Of a stretch of DNA of 33,057 bases, positions 1 through 7,966 are shown one piece after another; position 1 is the first letter of the stretch, and every line of letters begins with the position of its first letter. The notes under the pieces are model-generated. The model saw only the letters and a program-made list of their open reading frames with translations. It was not told the DNA's origin and made no database searches. The DNA lies in contig JAATFU010000006.1 in assembly GCA_015655045.1 (NCBI GenBank), forward strand, positions 1 to 33,057. The letters run 5' to 3'. The position numbers were made by a program, and so were the translations under genes. The DNA is from Candidatus Saccharimonadota bacterium (GTDB lineage Bacteria > Patescibacteriota > Saccharimonadia > Saccharimonadales > Saccharimonadaceae).

Positions 1-276
1 AGCTACGGGGTAATTACCTGAATCTATTTGAGCGAGTTTGAGTTGCTTTGAAGCATTGTCAAGATCTGAAGAAAGAGAAGAAACAATGGCTCTTTGGGAG
101 ATACCCCGATAGGCTACGATAGTTATAGCTGCCAGGATGGCGATGACGACGATGACGACCAGGAGTTCGATGATGGTGAAACCAGAGGCACCTTTTGTTC
201 GTCCTAAGGAGGTAAAACTACCCAGCCGTAAACTACGAGAGAGCTGTAGGGAGCTTGTGGGTCGTATGATATGCAT
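1..276 (-). CDS. Type IV pilin-like protein, N-terminal part (runs off the left edge)
   Basis: The gene is read from ATG at 276 towards the window edge; 92 codons are visible without a stop, so the C-terminus is missing. A 32-residue basic leader ends in Gly32, followed by F-T-I-I-E and about 20 hydrophobic residues. This is the classic prepilin peptidase signal (G|F, Glu at mature position 5). The mature N-terminus is nearly the same as that of the next gene upstream (368-1591), so the two are tandem paralogues. The family anchors in the membrane by this helix and is assembled by type IV pilus or type II secretion-like machinery. The distal domain cannot be judged here. An extended -10 (TGC-TATACT) lies at 316-321. 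Confidence 0.85.
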   Translation of the reverse strand, partial: MHIIRPTSSLQLSRSLRLGSFTSLGRTKGASGFTIIELLVVIVVIAILAAITIVAYRGISQRAIVSSLSSDLDNASKQLKLAQIDSGNYPVA

Positions 277-315
277 GAGTAATTCCAGGTATCCTGACTT
301 ACGTTTCTAAGGGTT

Positions 316-324
316 AGTATAGCA
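316..324 (-). promoter_or_regulatory. Extended -10 promoter for the partial pilin gene
   Basis: On the minus strand TGC precedes TATACT (316-321), an extended -10 element. Transcription would start near 309 and give a leader of about 33 nt before ATG at 276. No good -35 is visible. Confidence 0.5.
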
Positions 325-367
325 TGAGCGGGATCGAAGCAGGTAGAAGCTAGGGGAGTGGTAATAG

Positions 368-1591
368 CTAACGCGCCACCCGAAAACCGACATTTGCATT
401 CACCGCACTGGCTGCATAATTTAAGTTGAGCGCGAGTACTCCCGTGCCACTTGCGCCACTCCAGGTGCCACTACGAAGAAGGCTTCGCGTGCCTGTTTCG
501 CCATAATAAGAATTAAGCTGGCCAATACCTTGAGTATGCGACCACGTGCTAGCGCCTGGATAGGCAGTTGCTGGTTGATCAATAGAAGAGAGACCATTCC
601 AAAGGAGTGAAGGATTATTATACTCTCTATAGGCATAGCCCGTATCTCCAGCCAAGCCAGGTTGCTGACCACCCAGGATGTTCGTACTCGTCCATTCGCC
701 CACATTCCCCGACAGATCCCAAATCACCTCACCGTTAGATAACGTAAGGGTACGACGCTGATTACTCGGACTACTGTTACCCGTCCCGCTGTAGCCATTC
801 GTATCGTCGGTGTCGGCGGCGAGAGCGTTATTCGGGCTACTGTCATTATGGCCCGAGTAGAGAGCACTTGAGCCGCCACCGATGGTACCACCAGTCCAGT
901 TAGAGGCAACCCCAATCACATTACTCGCAATGGTCATCCATTCCGCATCCGTTATGAGATGACACCCCGTGCAGCCAGCAACGTTGGAGCTATTAGTAAT
1001 AGCCGCTGTTTGCGTGATGCTTACCCAAGGAGTACCGCTTGCTTGACTAACGGGTACCGCAGTTGAGCCAACTTGTTTGGCCTCATACTTCATGACGCAA
1101 AAGTCGTTGGTATTAAAGGTGGGATTACCCGGTACCACGATGAAGCCAGTTGGACAGCTGTCACCTGAAGCTAAAATACCAGAGCACGTACCGGCCACCG
1201 GAGTTGAATCATTGGTAATGCGATAATTAATACCGCCCTTGAGGGCAGTCAGGCAGAAGGTTTGGGGAGTGCTCGTATTATTAATTTGAAAGGCTGCATA
1301 GCTCGCACCGTTACTGCTTTTGAGGCAGATAGTGTTTGCGGCCGGTGTCGCCGAACAGTCGTTGGCAGTAGGAAAGGCGCTATGATCTATTTGGTAGAGC
1401 TTTAGTTGCTTCGAGGCGTTATCGAGATCCGAGCTTAGTGACGAGGCAATGGCTTGTTGGGAGATACCCCTGTAGGCCACAATAGTAATAGCCGCCAGGA
1501 TGGCGATGACAACAATAACAACCAGGAGCTCGACGATCGTGAAACCGGAAAGAGGGCGAGACTGAGGGGTGTGTGCGTATGACGTATGCAT
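368..1591 (-). CDS. Pilin-anchored protein with C-terminal FGE/C-type-lectin-like domain
   Basis: The protein has 407 residues from ATG at 1591, with AGGA about 7 nt upstream. Residues 1-16 form a basic leader ending in Gly16, followed by FTIVE and a hydrophobic helix, so it is a prepilin-type membrane protein. Residues 17-70 closely match the adjacent partial gene. From about residue 145 the sequence resembles the formylglycine-generating-enzyme/C-type-lectin fold: MKYEAK at 167-172, DAEWM at 215-219, WDLSGNVGEW at 291-300, RSGTW at 373-377 and the terminal GFRVAR. No sulfatase is nearby and catalytic cysteines are not evident, so a binding role is more likely than catalysis. The Asn/Ala-rich tail before GFRVAR resembles variable regions of diversity-generating retroelement targets (inference). 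Its own promoter lies upstream, in the gap after the phosphoketolase gene. Confidence 0.85.
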   Translation of the reverse strand: MHTSYAHTPQSRPLSGFTIVELLVVIVVIAILAAITIVAYRGISQQAIASSLSSDLDNASKQLKLYQIDHSAFPTANDCSATPAANTICLKSSNGASYAAFQINNTSTPQTFCLTALKGGINYRITNDSTPVAGTCSGILASGDSCPTGFIVVPGNPTFNTNDFCVMKYEAKQVGSTAVPVSQASGTPWVSITQTAAITNSSNVAGCTGCHLITDAEWMTIASNVIGVASNWTGGTIGGGSSALYSGHNDSSPNNALAADTDDTNGYSGTGNSSPSNQRRTLTLSNGEVIWDLSGNVGEWTSTNILGGQQPGLAGDTGYAYREYNNPSLLWNGLSSIDQPATAYPGASTWSHTQGIGQLNSYYGETGTRSLLRSGTWSGASGTGVLALNLNYAASAVNANVGFRVAR

Positions 1592-1626
1592 GCCCAAATC
1601 CTGTTTAGTGTGTGTTGTTGCTTATG

Positions 1627-1655
1627 ATTATACCCTGTACAGCAGTATTCCACAA
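1627..1655 (-). promoter_or_regulatory. Sigma70-type promoter for the pilin/FGE-like gene
   Basis: On the minus strand TTGTGG (1650-1655) and TATAAT (1627-1632) are spaced by 17 nt. The predicted transcript starts near 1620, leaving a leader of about 30 nt with an AGGA Shine-Dalgarno before ATG at 1591. Confidence 0.65.
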
Positions 1656-1669
1656 AGCGAGCGGGCGGC

Positions 1670-4045
1670 TTATGATACGCTCCACTTCCAATCACGAATT
1701 TCGGGCATGTCGACGCCATATTGATGAATGTAGTTATTGTGCTCGATGAGTTTAACTTCCATGAGTTCACGAAGTTTATCGGCAGCCTCACCACTCGCAT
1801 GGGTCCGTTCGAGTACATCAAGTACAAGATGGAAGCGATCCATGTCATTTCGTACTGTCATGTCAAAGGCGGTGGTGATGGTACCTTCTTCTTTGTACCC
1901 ACGAACATGCATGTGACGGTTGGCTCGACGATAGGTCAGGCGGTGAATCAGCCATGGGTAGCCATGGAAGGCAAAGATAATCTCCTTATCTTGGGTAAAC
2001 AGCTCGTTATATTCAGGATCACTCATCCCATGCGGGTGCTCGGTGTCAGGTTCGAGACGCATGAGGTCAACTACATTAATGACCCGAATATGGAGCTCGG
2101 GCAGATACGTCCGAAGGAGCGACACCGCAGCCAGGATTTCAAGTGTCGGCACATCACCCGCACACGCCATAACGACATCCGGCTCACTGCCGTCTACTTC
2201 GTTGCTCGCCCAGTCCCATACACCAATACCCTTGGAACAGTGGGCGATTGCTTCTTCCATAGTAAGCCATTGAGGGCTGTCATGTTTACCGACAATGGTA
2301 AGGTTGATGTAATTACGGCTGCGTAGACAGTGGTCCATGACCGAGAGCAAGGTGTTCGCGTCGGGTGGTAGGTAGATACGCGCTACTTGAGCCTTCTTGT
2401 TCATTAAGTGGTCAATAAAGCCCGGATCTTGATGCGTAAAACCATTATGATCTTGGCGCCACACATGCGAGGTGAGCAAGTAGTTTAAGGAAGCAATTTC
2501 CTTGCGCCATGGCAGTTCCGATGACATCTTGAGCCATTTAGCATGTTGATTCACCATCGAGTCCACGATGCGAATGAAGGCTTCGTAACTATGGAAGATA
2601 CCGTGTCGTCCGGTGAGCAAGTACCCTTCGAGCCAGCCCTCAGACTGATGCTCGCTGAGCATCGAATCAAGCACGGCGCCTTCGGGTGCAAGAAATTCAT
2701 CGGAGTCCTTTATGCGCGCCGACCACTTGCGATCAGTTGTCTCGAAGACAGCTTCCAGGCGATTAGAGAGCGCTTCATCTGGACCAAATAGTCGGAAGTT
2801 ATGATGATCTTGGTTGAGTTTAATGGTATCACGCACAAATGGCCCAAAGGCATGGGTATTACCGACATTGGCAATACTACGAAACGGCACATCCACCGCA
2901 TAGTCACGAAAATCTGGCAGACGCAAATCAAGCAGAAGATTACCGCCATTGGCATGGACATTGGCACCCATCCGGTGATCCCCGGTGGGAGCCAGCTCAG
3001 CAAGCTCTGGAAGTAAGCGACCATGTTCATCGAATAGCTCTTCGGGCTTGTAACTTTTGAGCCACGCCTCTAAAAGATCGAGGTTACCTGGGTGGGCGGG
3101 ATCAACTAACAACGGTACTTGGTGCGAACGGAAACTATCCTCCACTTGGAGCCCATCGATCATTTTCGGTCCCGTCCAACCCTTAGGGGAACGTAAGATA
3201 ATCATTGGCCAACGAGGGCGTGTGGTGTCATCATTCTCCCGGGCATTACGCTGAATATCTTTAATAATGCGAACCGCCTCATCGAGCTTAGCGGCCATTA
3301 ACTGGTGCATCGTTTCCGGGTCATCACCTTCGACAAAGAGAGGGGTCCAGCCATAGCCACGAAAGAGTTGCTCCAGCTCCTCGGGTTCAATACGAGCAAG
3401 AAGCGTCGGGTTACTAATCTTGTAGCCATTCAGGTGAAGGATGGGTAGCACCGCCCCGTCAGTCTTCGGATTAAGAAACTTATTTGAGTGCCAAGCCGTG
3501 GCAAGGGGTCCTGTTTCAGCTTCACCATCACCAACCACGCAGGCAGTGATGAGATCTGGGTTATCAAACACGGCGCCAAAAGCGTGCGACAACGAGTAAC
3601 CGAGTTCACCACCCTCGTGAATCGAGCCAGGAACTTGGGGTGATACGTGGCTTGAAAGACCGCCAGGAAAGGAGAAAATCTGAAATAGGCGTTTAAGACC
3701 AGCTTCATCCTGTGTCACGTCAGGATAGTACTCGCTGAAAGTTCCCTCTAAGTAGACATTACCAACCACGGCTGGACCACCATGTCCAGGACCAGAGATA
3801 TAGACCATATTAAGGTTATTGGCTTTAATGATACGATTCAAGTGGACATAGATGAAATTCTGTCCTGGGGTGGTACCCCAATGGCCCAGCAAGAGTTGTT
3901 TGACATCCTTCATTTGAAGTGGTTCTTTGAGCAGCGGATTATCGGCTAAATAAATTTGACCAACGGAGACATAATTAGCGGCACGCCAATAGGCATTAAT
4001 CTTACGAAGCGCTTCGGTGGTCAGGGGGTTGTTAAAATCATTCAT
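1670..4045 (-). CDS. xfp: Xylulose-5-phosphate/fructose-6-phosphate phosphoketolase
   Basis: The protein has 791 residues, the normal length for this thiamine-diphosphate enzyme family. It cleaves xylulose-5-P (or fructose-6-P) with phosphate into acetyl-phosphate plus glyceraldehyde-3-P (or erythrose-4-P) in the cytoplasm. Family signatures are seen in order: GHWGTTPGQ (54-62), GPGHGG (85-90), the ThDP/Mg-binding stretch GDGEAETGP (172-180), and [10 protein letters not shown] further on. The rest stays collinear with the family to the C-terminus. It starts 10 nt after the stop of acetate kinase, which uses its product, so the two form one operon. The nearest purine-rich Shine-Dalgarno (AGAGGA) is unusually far, about 13 nt, from ATG at 4045. 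Substrate preference between Xu5P and F6P cannot be told from sequence. Confidence 0.97.
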   Translation of the reverse strand: MNDFNNPLTTEALRKINAYWRAANYVSVGQIYLADNPLLKEPLQMKDVKQLLLGHWGTTPGQNFIYVHLNRIIKANNLNMVYISGPGHGGPAVVGNVYLEGTFSEYYPDVTQDEAGLKRLFQIFSFPGGLSSHVSPQVPGSIHEGGELGYSLSHAFGAVFDNPDLITACVVGDGEAETGPLATAWHSNKFLNPKTDGAVLPILHLNGYKISNPTLLARIEPEELEQLFRGYGWTPLFVEGDDPETMHQLMAAKLDEAVRIIKDIQRNARENDDTTRPRWPMIILRSPKGWTGPKMIDGLQVEDSFRSHQVPLLVDPAHPGNLDLLEAWLKSYKPEELFDEHGRLLPELAELAPTGDHRMGANVHANGGNLLLDLRLPDFRDYAVDVPFRSIANVGNTHAFGPFVRDTIKLNQDHHNFRLFGPDEALSNRLEAVFETTDRKWSARIKDSDEFLAPEGAVLDSMLSEHQSEGWLEGYLLTGRHGIFHSYEAFIRIVDSMVNQHAKWLKMSSELPWRKEIASLNYLLTSHVWRQDHNGFTHQDPGFIDHLMNKKAQVARIYLPPDANTLLSVMDHCLRSRNYINLTIVGKHDSPQWLTMEEAIAHCSKGIGVWDWASNEVDGSEPDVVMACAGDVPTLEILAAVSLLRTYLPELHIRVINVVDLMRLEPDTEHPHGMSDPEYNELFTQDKEIIFAFHGYPWLIHRLTYRRANRHMHVRGYKEEGTITTAFDMTVRNDMDRFHLVLDVLERTHASGEAADKLRELMEVKLIEHNNYIHQYGVDMPEIRDWKWSVS

Positions 4046-4055
4046 CGTTTTGTGG

Positions 4056-5267
4056 TTATCCTCTCGTTAATTCTGGCTCAAAGGTGGCATATACTTGTCG
4101 ACTAATTTGCAGGGCTTCATCGGTCGGCAGCACGTGGACGCCGACCCGACTCGGGGAGGCCGAGATCAAAAAGGCATGATGCCGGTTGGCTTCTTCGTCC
4201 AGCTGAATACCCATGAATCCAAGTCCAGCGCAAATCCGGGTTCGAATACGATCAGCCTGTTCACCAATCCCGCCCGTGAAGATAAGGGAGTCAAGGCCGC
4301 CAATTGTCGTTGCAAGTGCCCCAATAGCTTTTTGGATCTGGTAACAGAACAATTCTACTGCCTCGGCCGCCTGTGGGTTCGTTGCCATAGCCTCGAGCAG
4401 GGTATACATATCGCTTGATAGGTCTGACACTCCTAGCAGCCCTGACTCAAAGTTGACCATATGATCATACTCTTGGAGACTCATGCCCGTTTGCTGCTGA
4501 AGAAAGGGTGCTACATTGGGATCGAGGTCGCCCGTTCGCGTGCTCATCATGACGCCAGAGGTTGGCGTCAAACCCATCGTCATATCGACTGGCCGACCGT
4601 CATTGAGGGCAGCCAGACTCACGCCACTGCCCATATGAGCCATAATGATGCGCCCGTGGGCTGCCACTATACCGGCCTGTTCTTCGAATGACGAAAGAAG
4701 GTAGCTATAGGATAAGCCATGAAACCCATAGCGACGCACCCCTTGAGCCTCAAAGCGACGGGGGATGGGTACGATTTGGGCGAGACGGGGAACATCATGA
4801 AAGAAAGCGGTATCAAAACAGGCCACGTGTAAAGCCGAGGGGAGAGCCTGACGCAAATGATGAATTAACTCAAGGGCAGCCGGCGTGTGTTGCTGATCAA
4901 GTTTGGTAAGGGTTGTCAGGTCATGCTCGACCGTGTCAGTAATCTGAACAGGACGTGTATAAACGGTACCGCCATGGACAATGCGATGCCCCACAGCCGT
5001 AATATTTTGTACAGGAATAATATCTGCCAGGCGCTCAAGCAGAAGAACGACCGCAGCCGCTTGATCCGCCACTGGGAGCTGCTCTTCTACCCACGGTTCA
5101 TCGCGGCCTCGAGTACGGATAGTTGCGAGTGGCTGACTAATATTCGTAAGGTTAATTTCAAAGAGACGAGTAGGCGACGTTGTGATAGATGAGACCATAA
5201 AAAGAACGAGTTTTAAACTCGACGATCCAGCATTGACCGATAGGATATTCCTCTCTTGTATAGGCAC
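4056..5267 (-). CDS. ackA: Acetate kinase
   Basis: The protein has 403 residues if started at GTG 5267. It converts acetyl-phosphate and ADP to acetate and ATP, the substrate-level phosphorylation step after phosphoketolase. NAGSSSLK lies at residues 12-19. The family stretches [37 protein letters not shown] and FTGGIGEQ follow in order, so phosphate- and nucleotide-binding elements appear intact. A longer reading from a TTG near 5319 would add about 17 residues not expected in the family and would cross the promoter. GTG at 5267 lies exactly 6 nt after TATCAT, the leaderless arrangement seen repeatedly in this window. It is the first gene of the ackA-xfp operon. Confidence 0.95.
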   Translation of the reverse strand: MPIQERNILSVNAGSSSLKLVLFMVSSITTSPTRLFEINLTNISQPLATIRTRGRDEPWVEEQLPVADQAAAVVLLLERLADIIPVQNITAVGHRIVHGGTVYTRPVQITDTVEHDLTTLTKLDQQHTPAALELIHHLRQALPSALHVACFDTAFFHDVPRLAQIVPIPRRFEAQGVRRYGFHGLSYSYLLSSFEEQAGIVAAHGRIIMAHMGSGVSLAALNDGRPVDMTMGLTPTSGVMMSTRTGDLDPNVAPFLQQQTGMSLQEYDHMVNFESGLLGVSDLSSDMYTLLEAMATNPQAAEAVELFCYQIQKAIGALATTIGGLDSLIFTGGIGEQADRIRTRICAGLGFMGIQLDEEANRHHAFLISASPSRVGVHVLPTDEALQISRQVYATFEPELTRG

Positions 5268-5273
5268 CTTCTT

Positions 5274-5315
5274 ATGATAGCATAAGCAGCATATAGATCT
5301 GTGATGTGGGTCACG
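5274..5315 (-). promoter_or_regulatory. ackA-xfp promoter with CRP/FNR-like palindrome
   Basis: On the minus strand TATCAT (5274-5279, preceded by TGC) lies 6 nt before the GTG start. A palindrome, TGTGA-N6-TCACG on the plus strand (5300-5315), matches 9 of 10 positions of the CRP half-sites TGTGA-N6-TCACA. Its centre is about 41 nt before the predicted transcription start, the class II activator position. No CRP/FNR-family gene is present in the window, so the regulator is unknown. Confidence 0.45.
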
Positions 5316-5321
5316 TATCAA

Positions 5322-5350
5322 TTGACAGAGCAGGGCGTATTGTAGATATT
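5322..5350 (+). promoter_or_regulatory. Promoter of the small membrane ORF
   Basis: A perfect TTGACA (5322-5327) is followed after 17 nt by GATATT (5345-5350). The next in-frame ATG (5357) is 6 nt further, fitting a leaderless mRNA. It is divergent from the ackA promoter and close to the palindrome at 5300-5315. Confidence 0.55.
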
Positions 5351-5356
5351 ATGCAT

Positions 5357-5560
5357 ATGATAAAAACACGAAAACATATAGCCTTCTTTGCTGCCAGCCT
5401 CAATATCGTTGCTTCGGCCTTTTTTGCCGATGCTACAATCCAGCGATATGCAGATCCAAACAATGTGAGTAGTGCACTCGGTATGTGGTTTGCCTCCATT
5501 TCGATTCTCCTATAGGGCATTTATATTGCTCTGTTGCTAATTGGTAGACACACAGCGTAA
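5357..5560 (+). pseudogene. Small two-helix membrane protein interrupted by an amber codon
   Basis: Reading from ATG 5357 gives 52 codons, then TAG at 5513-5515. The same frame continues for 14 more sense codons to TAA at 5558-5560. The first part has a basic start and a hydrophobic helix. The stretch GMWFASISILL before the stop and GIYIALLLIG after it together form one transmembrane helix broken exactly by the amber codon. This suggests a recent nonsense mutation in a protein of about 67 residues. A naturally truncated 52-residue protein, amber readthrough or a sequencing error are alternatives. The family is not recognised. A good promoter (5322-5350) is in place. Confidence 0.45.
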
Positions 5561-5592
5561 AGGAGTTCTCACTATAGACGCTCGTAAAGCCA

Positions 5593-6099
5593 TTACTCGT
5601 GTGTATCATCGTCGAGCATAGCAATATCTTCTCTCTCGCCGCGATCTTCACCTTGAGGATCATCAAACAAGAGGCAGTTCAGAATGCGCTGACCCACTTT
5701 GCCAAGTGTAGGCAGCCCTTCATTTGAGATGCGGCGTTCGCTCGCTTGGATTACCTCATAGGCGAGTTGTGTCGCAAGCAATAATCGATCTCGAGAACCT
5801 TCTTTGATCTTATCCGGATTATGCATCATATAAAAGATGCGCCAATATAAATCATATTGTTTTTCGCCGCGCATTATAAAGGATCGAGGGGCTTCAATCA
5901 TCACCGACTGCAAGGCAATGTTTGCCAGTACTCCACTGCCATAATTTGCCGATTTATGTGCGGCCTCACCCGCTCGAGCAAAGTCTTCACTCGTTAAAAA
6001 CGTTCCGCTCTCTAGTAGAGTTGGCGTAGGTGGCTTATTGGTAATAAAGATACCCCGAGCCACTTCTTCTATCTTTATAAACGGATTTGGTCTTGCCAT
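5593..6099 (-). CDS. Hypothetical protein, soluble, acidic C-terminus
   Basis: The protein has 168 residues if started at ATG 6099 (MARPNP). The frame is open for 13 more codons upstream, but TATGAT lies 9 nt before 6099 with TTGCTT 18 nt upstream of it, so the shorter near-leaderless form is preferred. I do not recognise the family. The middle is helix-rich (residues about 40-140) and the last 20 residues are strongly acidic (Asp/Glu). There is no signal peptide or membrane segment. It lies downstream of and parallel to the tetR-like gene, with its own promoter in the 61-nt gap, so a regulatory link is possible but unsupported. Confidence 0.6.
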   Translation of the reverse strand: MARPNPFIKIEEVARGIFITNKPPTPTLLESGTFLTSEDFARAGEAAHKSANYGSGVLANIALQSVMIEAPRSFIMRGEKQYDLYWRIFYMMHNPDKIKEGSRDRLLLATQLAYEVIQASERRISNEGLPTLGKVGQRILNCLLFDDPQGEDRGEREDIAMLDDDTHE

Positions 6100-6160
6100 A
6101 CGTATGTGATCATACGACAGCACCATAACCCAAAGCAACCATAAGCCCTAAGAGGTAAGT

Positions 6161-6916
6161 CTAAACAGTGGCACCGCGAATAATATACTCCAAGCCAATC
6201 ACAAAATTCTTATCAGCACCAGTAGACGGATCACCCATAACTTTAATCATTTCCCTCATATACGGGTATGATTCAAAGAGCGTAATCGTATCTACCTTTG
6301 CCAGATCGTCTGCACTAGGGGAGGCTTGCTCCTCAATCACATGCCCAAAAGTATAATGCGTGGCCGTGATCACAATGTGAGCCGCTGTGCGGAGCTCAAT
6401 ACCTGCACTAGCAAGTGAGGCGAGAGAGTATTCGAACGAACGAGCCAGAGTGATTGCGGGATAGATATGCGCACCCGCCACCACTCGAGCTCCATCCGGA
6501 TAGGCGAGCATGGCCCTGCGAAGTTGACTCATGTGTCCAATCAACCACTCTTGCCAGGATTCATCGTCCGCGCGAACTTTCAGGCTGTGCAATTCCTTCT
6601 GAAGGATGGCTTCAGCCATAAGATCAATCAAATTTTCTTTATTCCGAAAATACCAATAGAGCGCCGGCGCTTGCATGTTAAGTCGTCTGGCAATGTCGCG
6701 CAGTGAGAGGGCATCAAGACCACCCTCTTGAAGAAGTAGCAGGGCAGCTTCAATAATCTGATCCTGTTTGACGTTTTGCTTATCACGCAAATGAGCCTGT
6801 TTATGCTCGAAGCGGGCGTTGATGCGAGCCCGTTGGGCATCAAGTCGTCGATTAATAAGCTCCTGCTTGCGGGCTAACATATCTGCGCTTAGTTGGCGTC
6901 TACTCTTGTCGTGCAT
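6161..6916 (-). CDS. TetR-family regulator (Tet-class C-terminal domain) with long N-terminal extension
   Basis: The protein has 251 residues. The TetR DNA-binding helix-turn-helix lies at about 71-90 (SLRDIARRLN to LYWYF), followed by NKENLIDLMAEAIL as in tetracycline-repressor-type proteins, then a helical ligand/dimer domain. Residues 1-48 are an unusual highly charged, helical, Arg/Gln/Lys-rich extension that typical TetR proteins lack. ATG at 6916 is 6 nt after TATACT, so the extension is probably really translated from a leaderless mRNA. The gene is divergent from an ABC efflux pair. Two palindromes in the 81-nt gap overlap the promoters, so it very likely represses itself and the pump; the ligand is unknown. 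Confidence 0.9.
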   Translation of the reverse strand: MHDKSRRQLSADMLARKQELINRRLDAQRARINARFEHKQAHLRDKQNVKQDQIIEAALLLLQEGGLDALSLRDIARRLNMQAPALYWYFRNKENLIDLMAEAILQKELHSLKVRADDESWQEWLIGHMSQLRRAMLAYPDGARVVAGAHIYPAITLARSFEYSLASLASAGIELRTAAHIVITATHYTFGHVIEEQASPSADDLAKVDTITLFESYPYMREMIKVMGDPSTGADKNFVIGLEYIIRGATV

Positions 6917-6922
6917 AAAAAT

Positions 6923-6928
6923 AGTATA
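6923..6928 (-). promoter_or_regulatory. Extended -10 of the tetR-like gene (leaderless start)
   Basis: TGC-TATACT on the minus strand ends 6 nt before ATG at 6916, so transcription should begin at or next to the start codon. The -35 region lies within the operator at 6944-6960. Confidence 0.6.
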
Positions 6929-6932
6929 GCAC

Positions 6933-6961
6933 TTGACAGAAAAATTTAACAGTGTTAAATT
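6933..6961 (+). promoter_or_regulatory. Promoter of the ABC efflux operon
   Basis: TTGACA (6933-6938) is followed after 17 nt by TAAATT (6956-6961), which sits in the right half of the first operator. Repressor binding would therefore block the -10. Confidence 0.55.
6944..6960. promoter_or_regulatory. TetR-type operator O1
   Basis: Perfect 17-nt palindrome, ATTTAACA-G-TGTTAAAT, centred at 6952. It overlaps the -35 region of the tetR-like gene and the -10 of the ABC operon, as expected for an autoregulated divergent pair. Confidence 0.75.
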
Positions 6962-6972
6962 GAAGATACATT

Positions 6973-6989
6973 ATTTAACAATGTTAAGG
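6973..6989. promoter_or_regulatory. TetR-type operator O2
   Basis: Second copy of the O1 motif, ATTTAACA-A-TGTTAAGG, centred at 6981, 29 nt from O1. The left half is identical to O1 and the right half matches 6 of 8; its end overlaps the AAGGAG Shine-Dalgarno of the ABC ATPase gene. Confidence 0.65.
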
Positions 6990-6997
6990 AGAATAGG

Positions 6998-7966
6998 TTG
7001 AAGCACTCTTCACACACACCTTTTGCCATTGAAGCTCGAGGACTCGTCAAAGTATTTGGCGATAACCGAGCGGTTGACGGCGTTGATCTACACGTACCAA
7101 CAGGGAGTATTTATGGCGTCTTGGGACCAAACGGCGCAGGAAAAACAACAACTATTAATATGCTCGCCACGTTGCTTCGACCCGATAGCGGGACAGCAAC
7201 CATCTTTGGTCACGACATCCAAGAAGAGCCGCAAATTGTCCGTCAATTAATTGGCGTAACTGGACAATATGCTTCGGTTGATGAGAACCTCTCGGCGACT
7301 GAGAATCTTATCATCTTCGGCCGCTTACTTGGACTAGGCCGTGCCGAGGCGCGCCAAAAAGCAGTTGATCTGCTCGAAGAATTTGGCCTCAGCGATGCAG
7401 CGAAGCGACCAATCGCGAAGTATTCCGGTGGTATGCGTCGCCGGCTTGATCTTGCGGTTAGCTTGATTGCGCAACCGCCACTTATCTTTCTTGATGAGCC
7501 AACTACTGGACTTGATCCTCGAACCCGTACCCAAATGTGGGCCACGATTCGTCGGCTCGTTGCAAGCGGTTCAACTATTCTGCTAACCACTCAATACTTA
7601 GATGAAGCCGATCAATTAGCGGATCGCATTGCAGTCATTGATCATGGACACGTGGTAGCAGAGGGGACGCCGGATGAGCTCAAGGCCTCCGTTGGTGTGG
7701 CCGCCCTGAACATTACCCTCGATCACGAGAAAGACATAACCCAGGCAAAAGCAGTCATTGAAGCCGTGCTTCATACGACCGTGCAGTCACCGGCTCCACG
7801 TACCCTAACTGCCCCTATGGCAAAACCAGATGGAGTAACTGACGTACTCATTGAATTACGTAAAGCCCACATTGGCCTTGATGAAATTAGTGTCCAAAAG
7901 CCAACTCTTGATGAAGTCTTTTTAGCCCTGACCGGCACACCCGTTAAAGAAGGAGAGCAATCATGA
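6998..7966 (+). CDS. ABC transporter ATPase, DrrA-like multidrug efflux type
   Basis: The protein has 322 residues from TTG 6998, chosen because AAGGAG stands 6-10 nt before it and no better start is near. Walker A GPNGAGKT is at 43-50, the Q-loop glutamine at 90, signature YSGGM at 142-146, and Walker B with catalytic Glu (LIFLDEP) at 162-168. The C-terminal domain after about 230 is of the daunorubicin-resistance ATPase type. It powers the permease that follows, with a 4-nt ATGA overlap (7963-7966). The pair likely exports a hydrophobic compound and is controlled by the divergent TetR-like protein. Substrate unknown. Confidence 0.94.
   Translation: MKHSSHTPFAIEARGLVKVFGDNRAVDGVDLHVPTGSIYGVLGPNGAGKTTTINMLATLLRPDSGTATIFGHDIQEEPQIVRQLIGVTGQYASVDENLSATENLIIFGRLLGLGRAEARQKAVDLLEEFGLSDAAKRPIAKYSGGMRRRLDLAVSLIAQPPLIFLDEPTTGLDPRTRTQMWATIRRLVASGSTILLTTQYLDEADQLADRIAVIDHGHVVAEGTPDELKASVGVAALNITLDHEKDITQAKAVIEAVLHTTVQSPAPRTLTAPMAKPDGVTDVLIELRKAHIGLDEISVQKPTLDEVFLALTGTPVKEGEQS

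Noticed and set aside
368-1591. True sulfatase-modifying formylglycine-generating enzyme
   Set aside because: The domain has the fold signatures but is joined to a pilin anchor, has no obvious active-site cysteine pair near the C-terminus, and no sulfatase is nearby.
1721-2326. Long plus-strand ORF opposite phosphoketolase
   Set aside because: It is an antisense reading of a well-conserved enzyme gene, with no family-like features or promoter.
5268-5321. TTG start giving a longer acetate kinase
   Set aside because: It adds residues absent from the family and overlaps the -10 and the palindrome.
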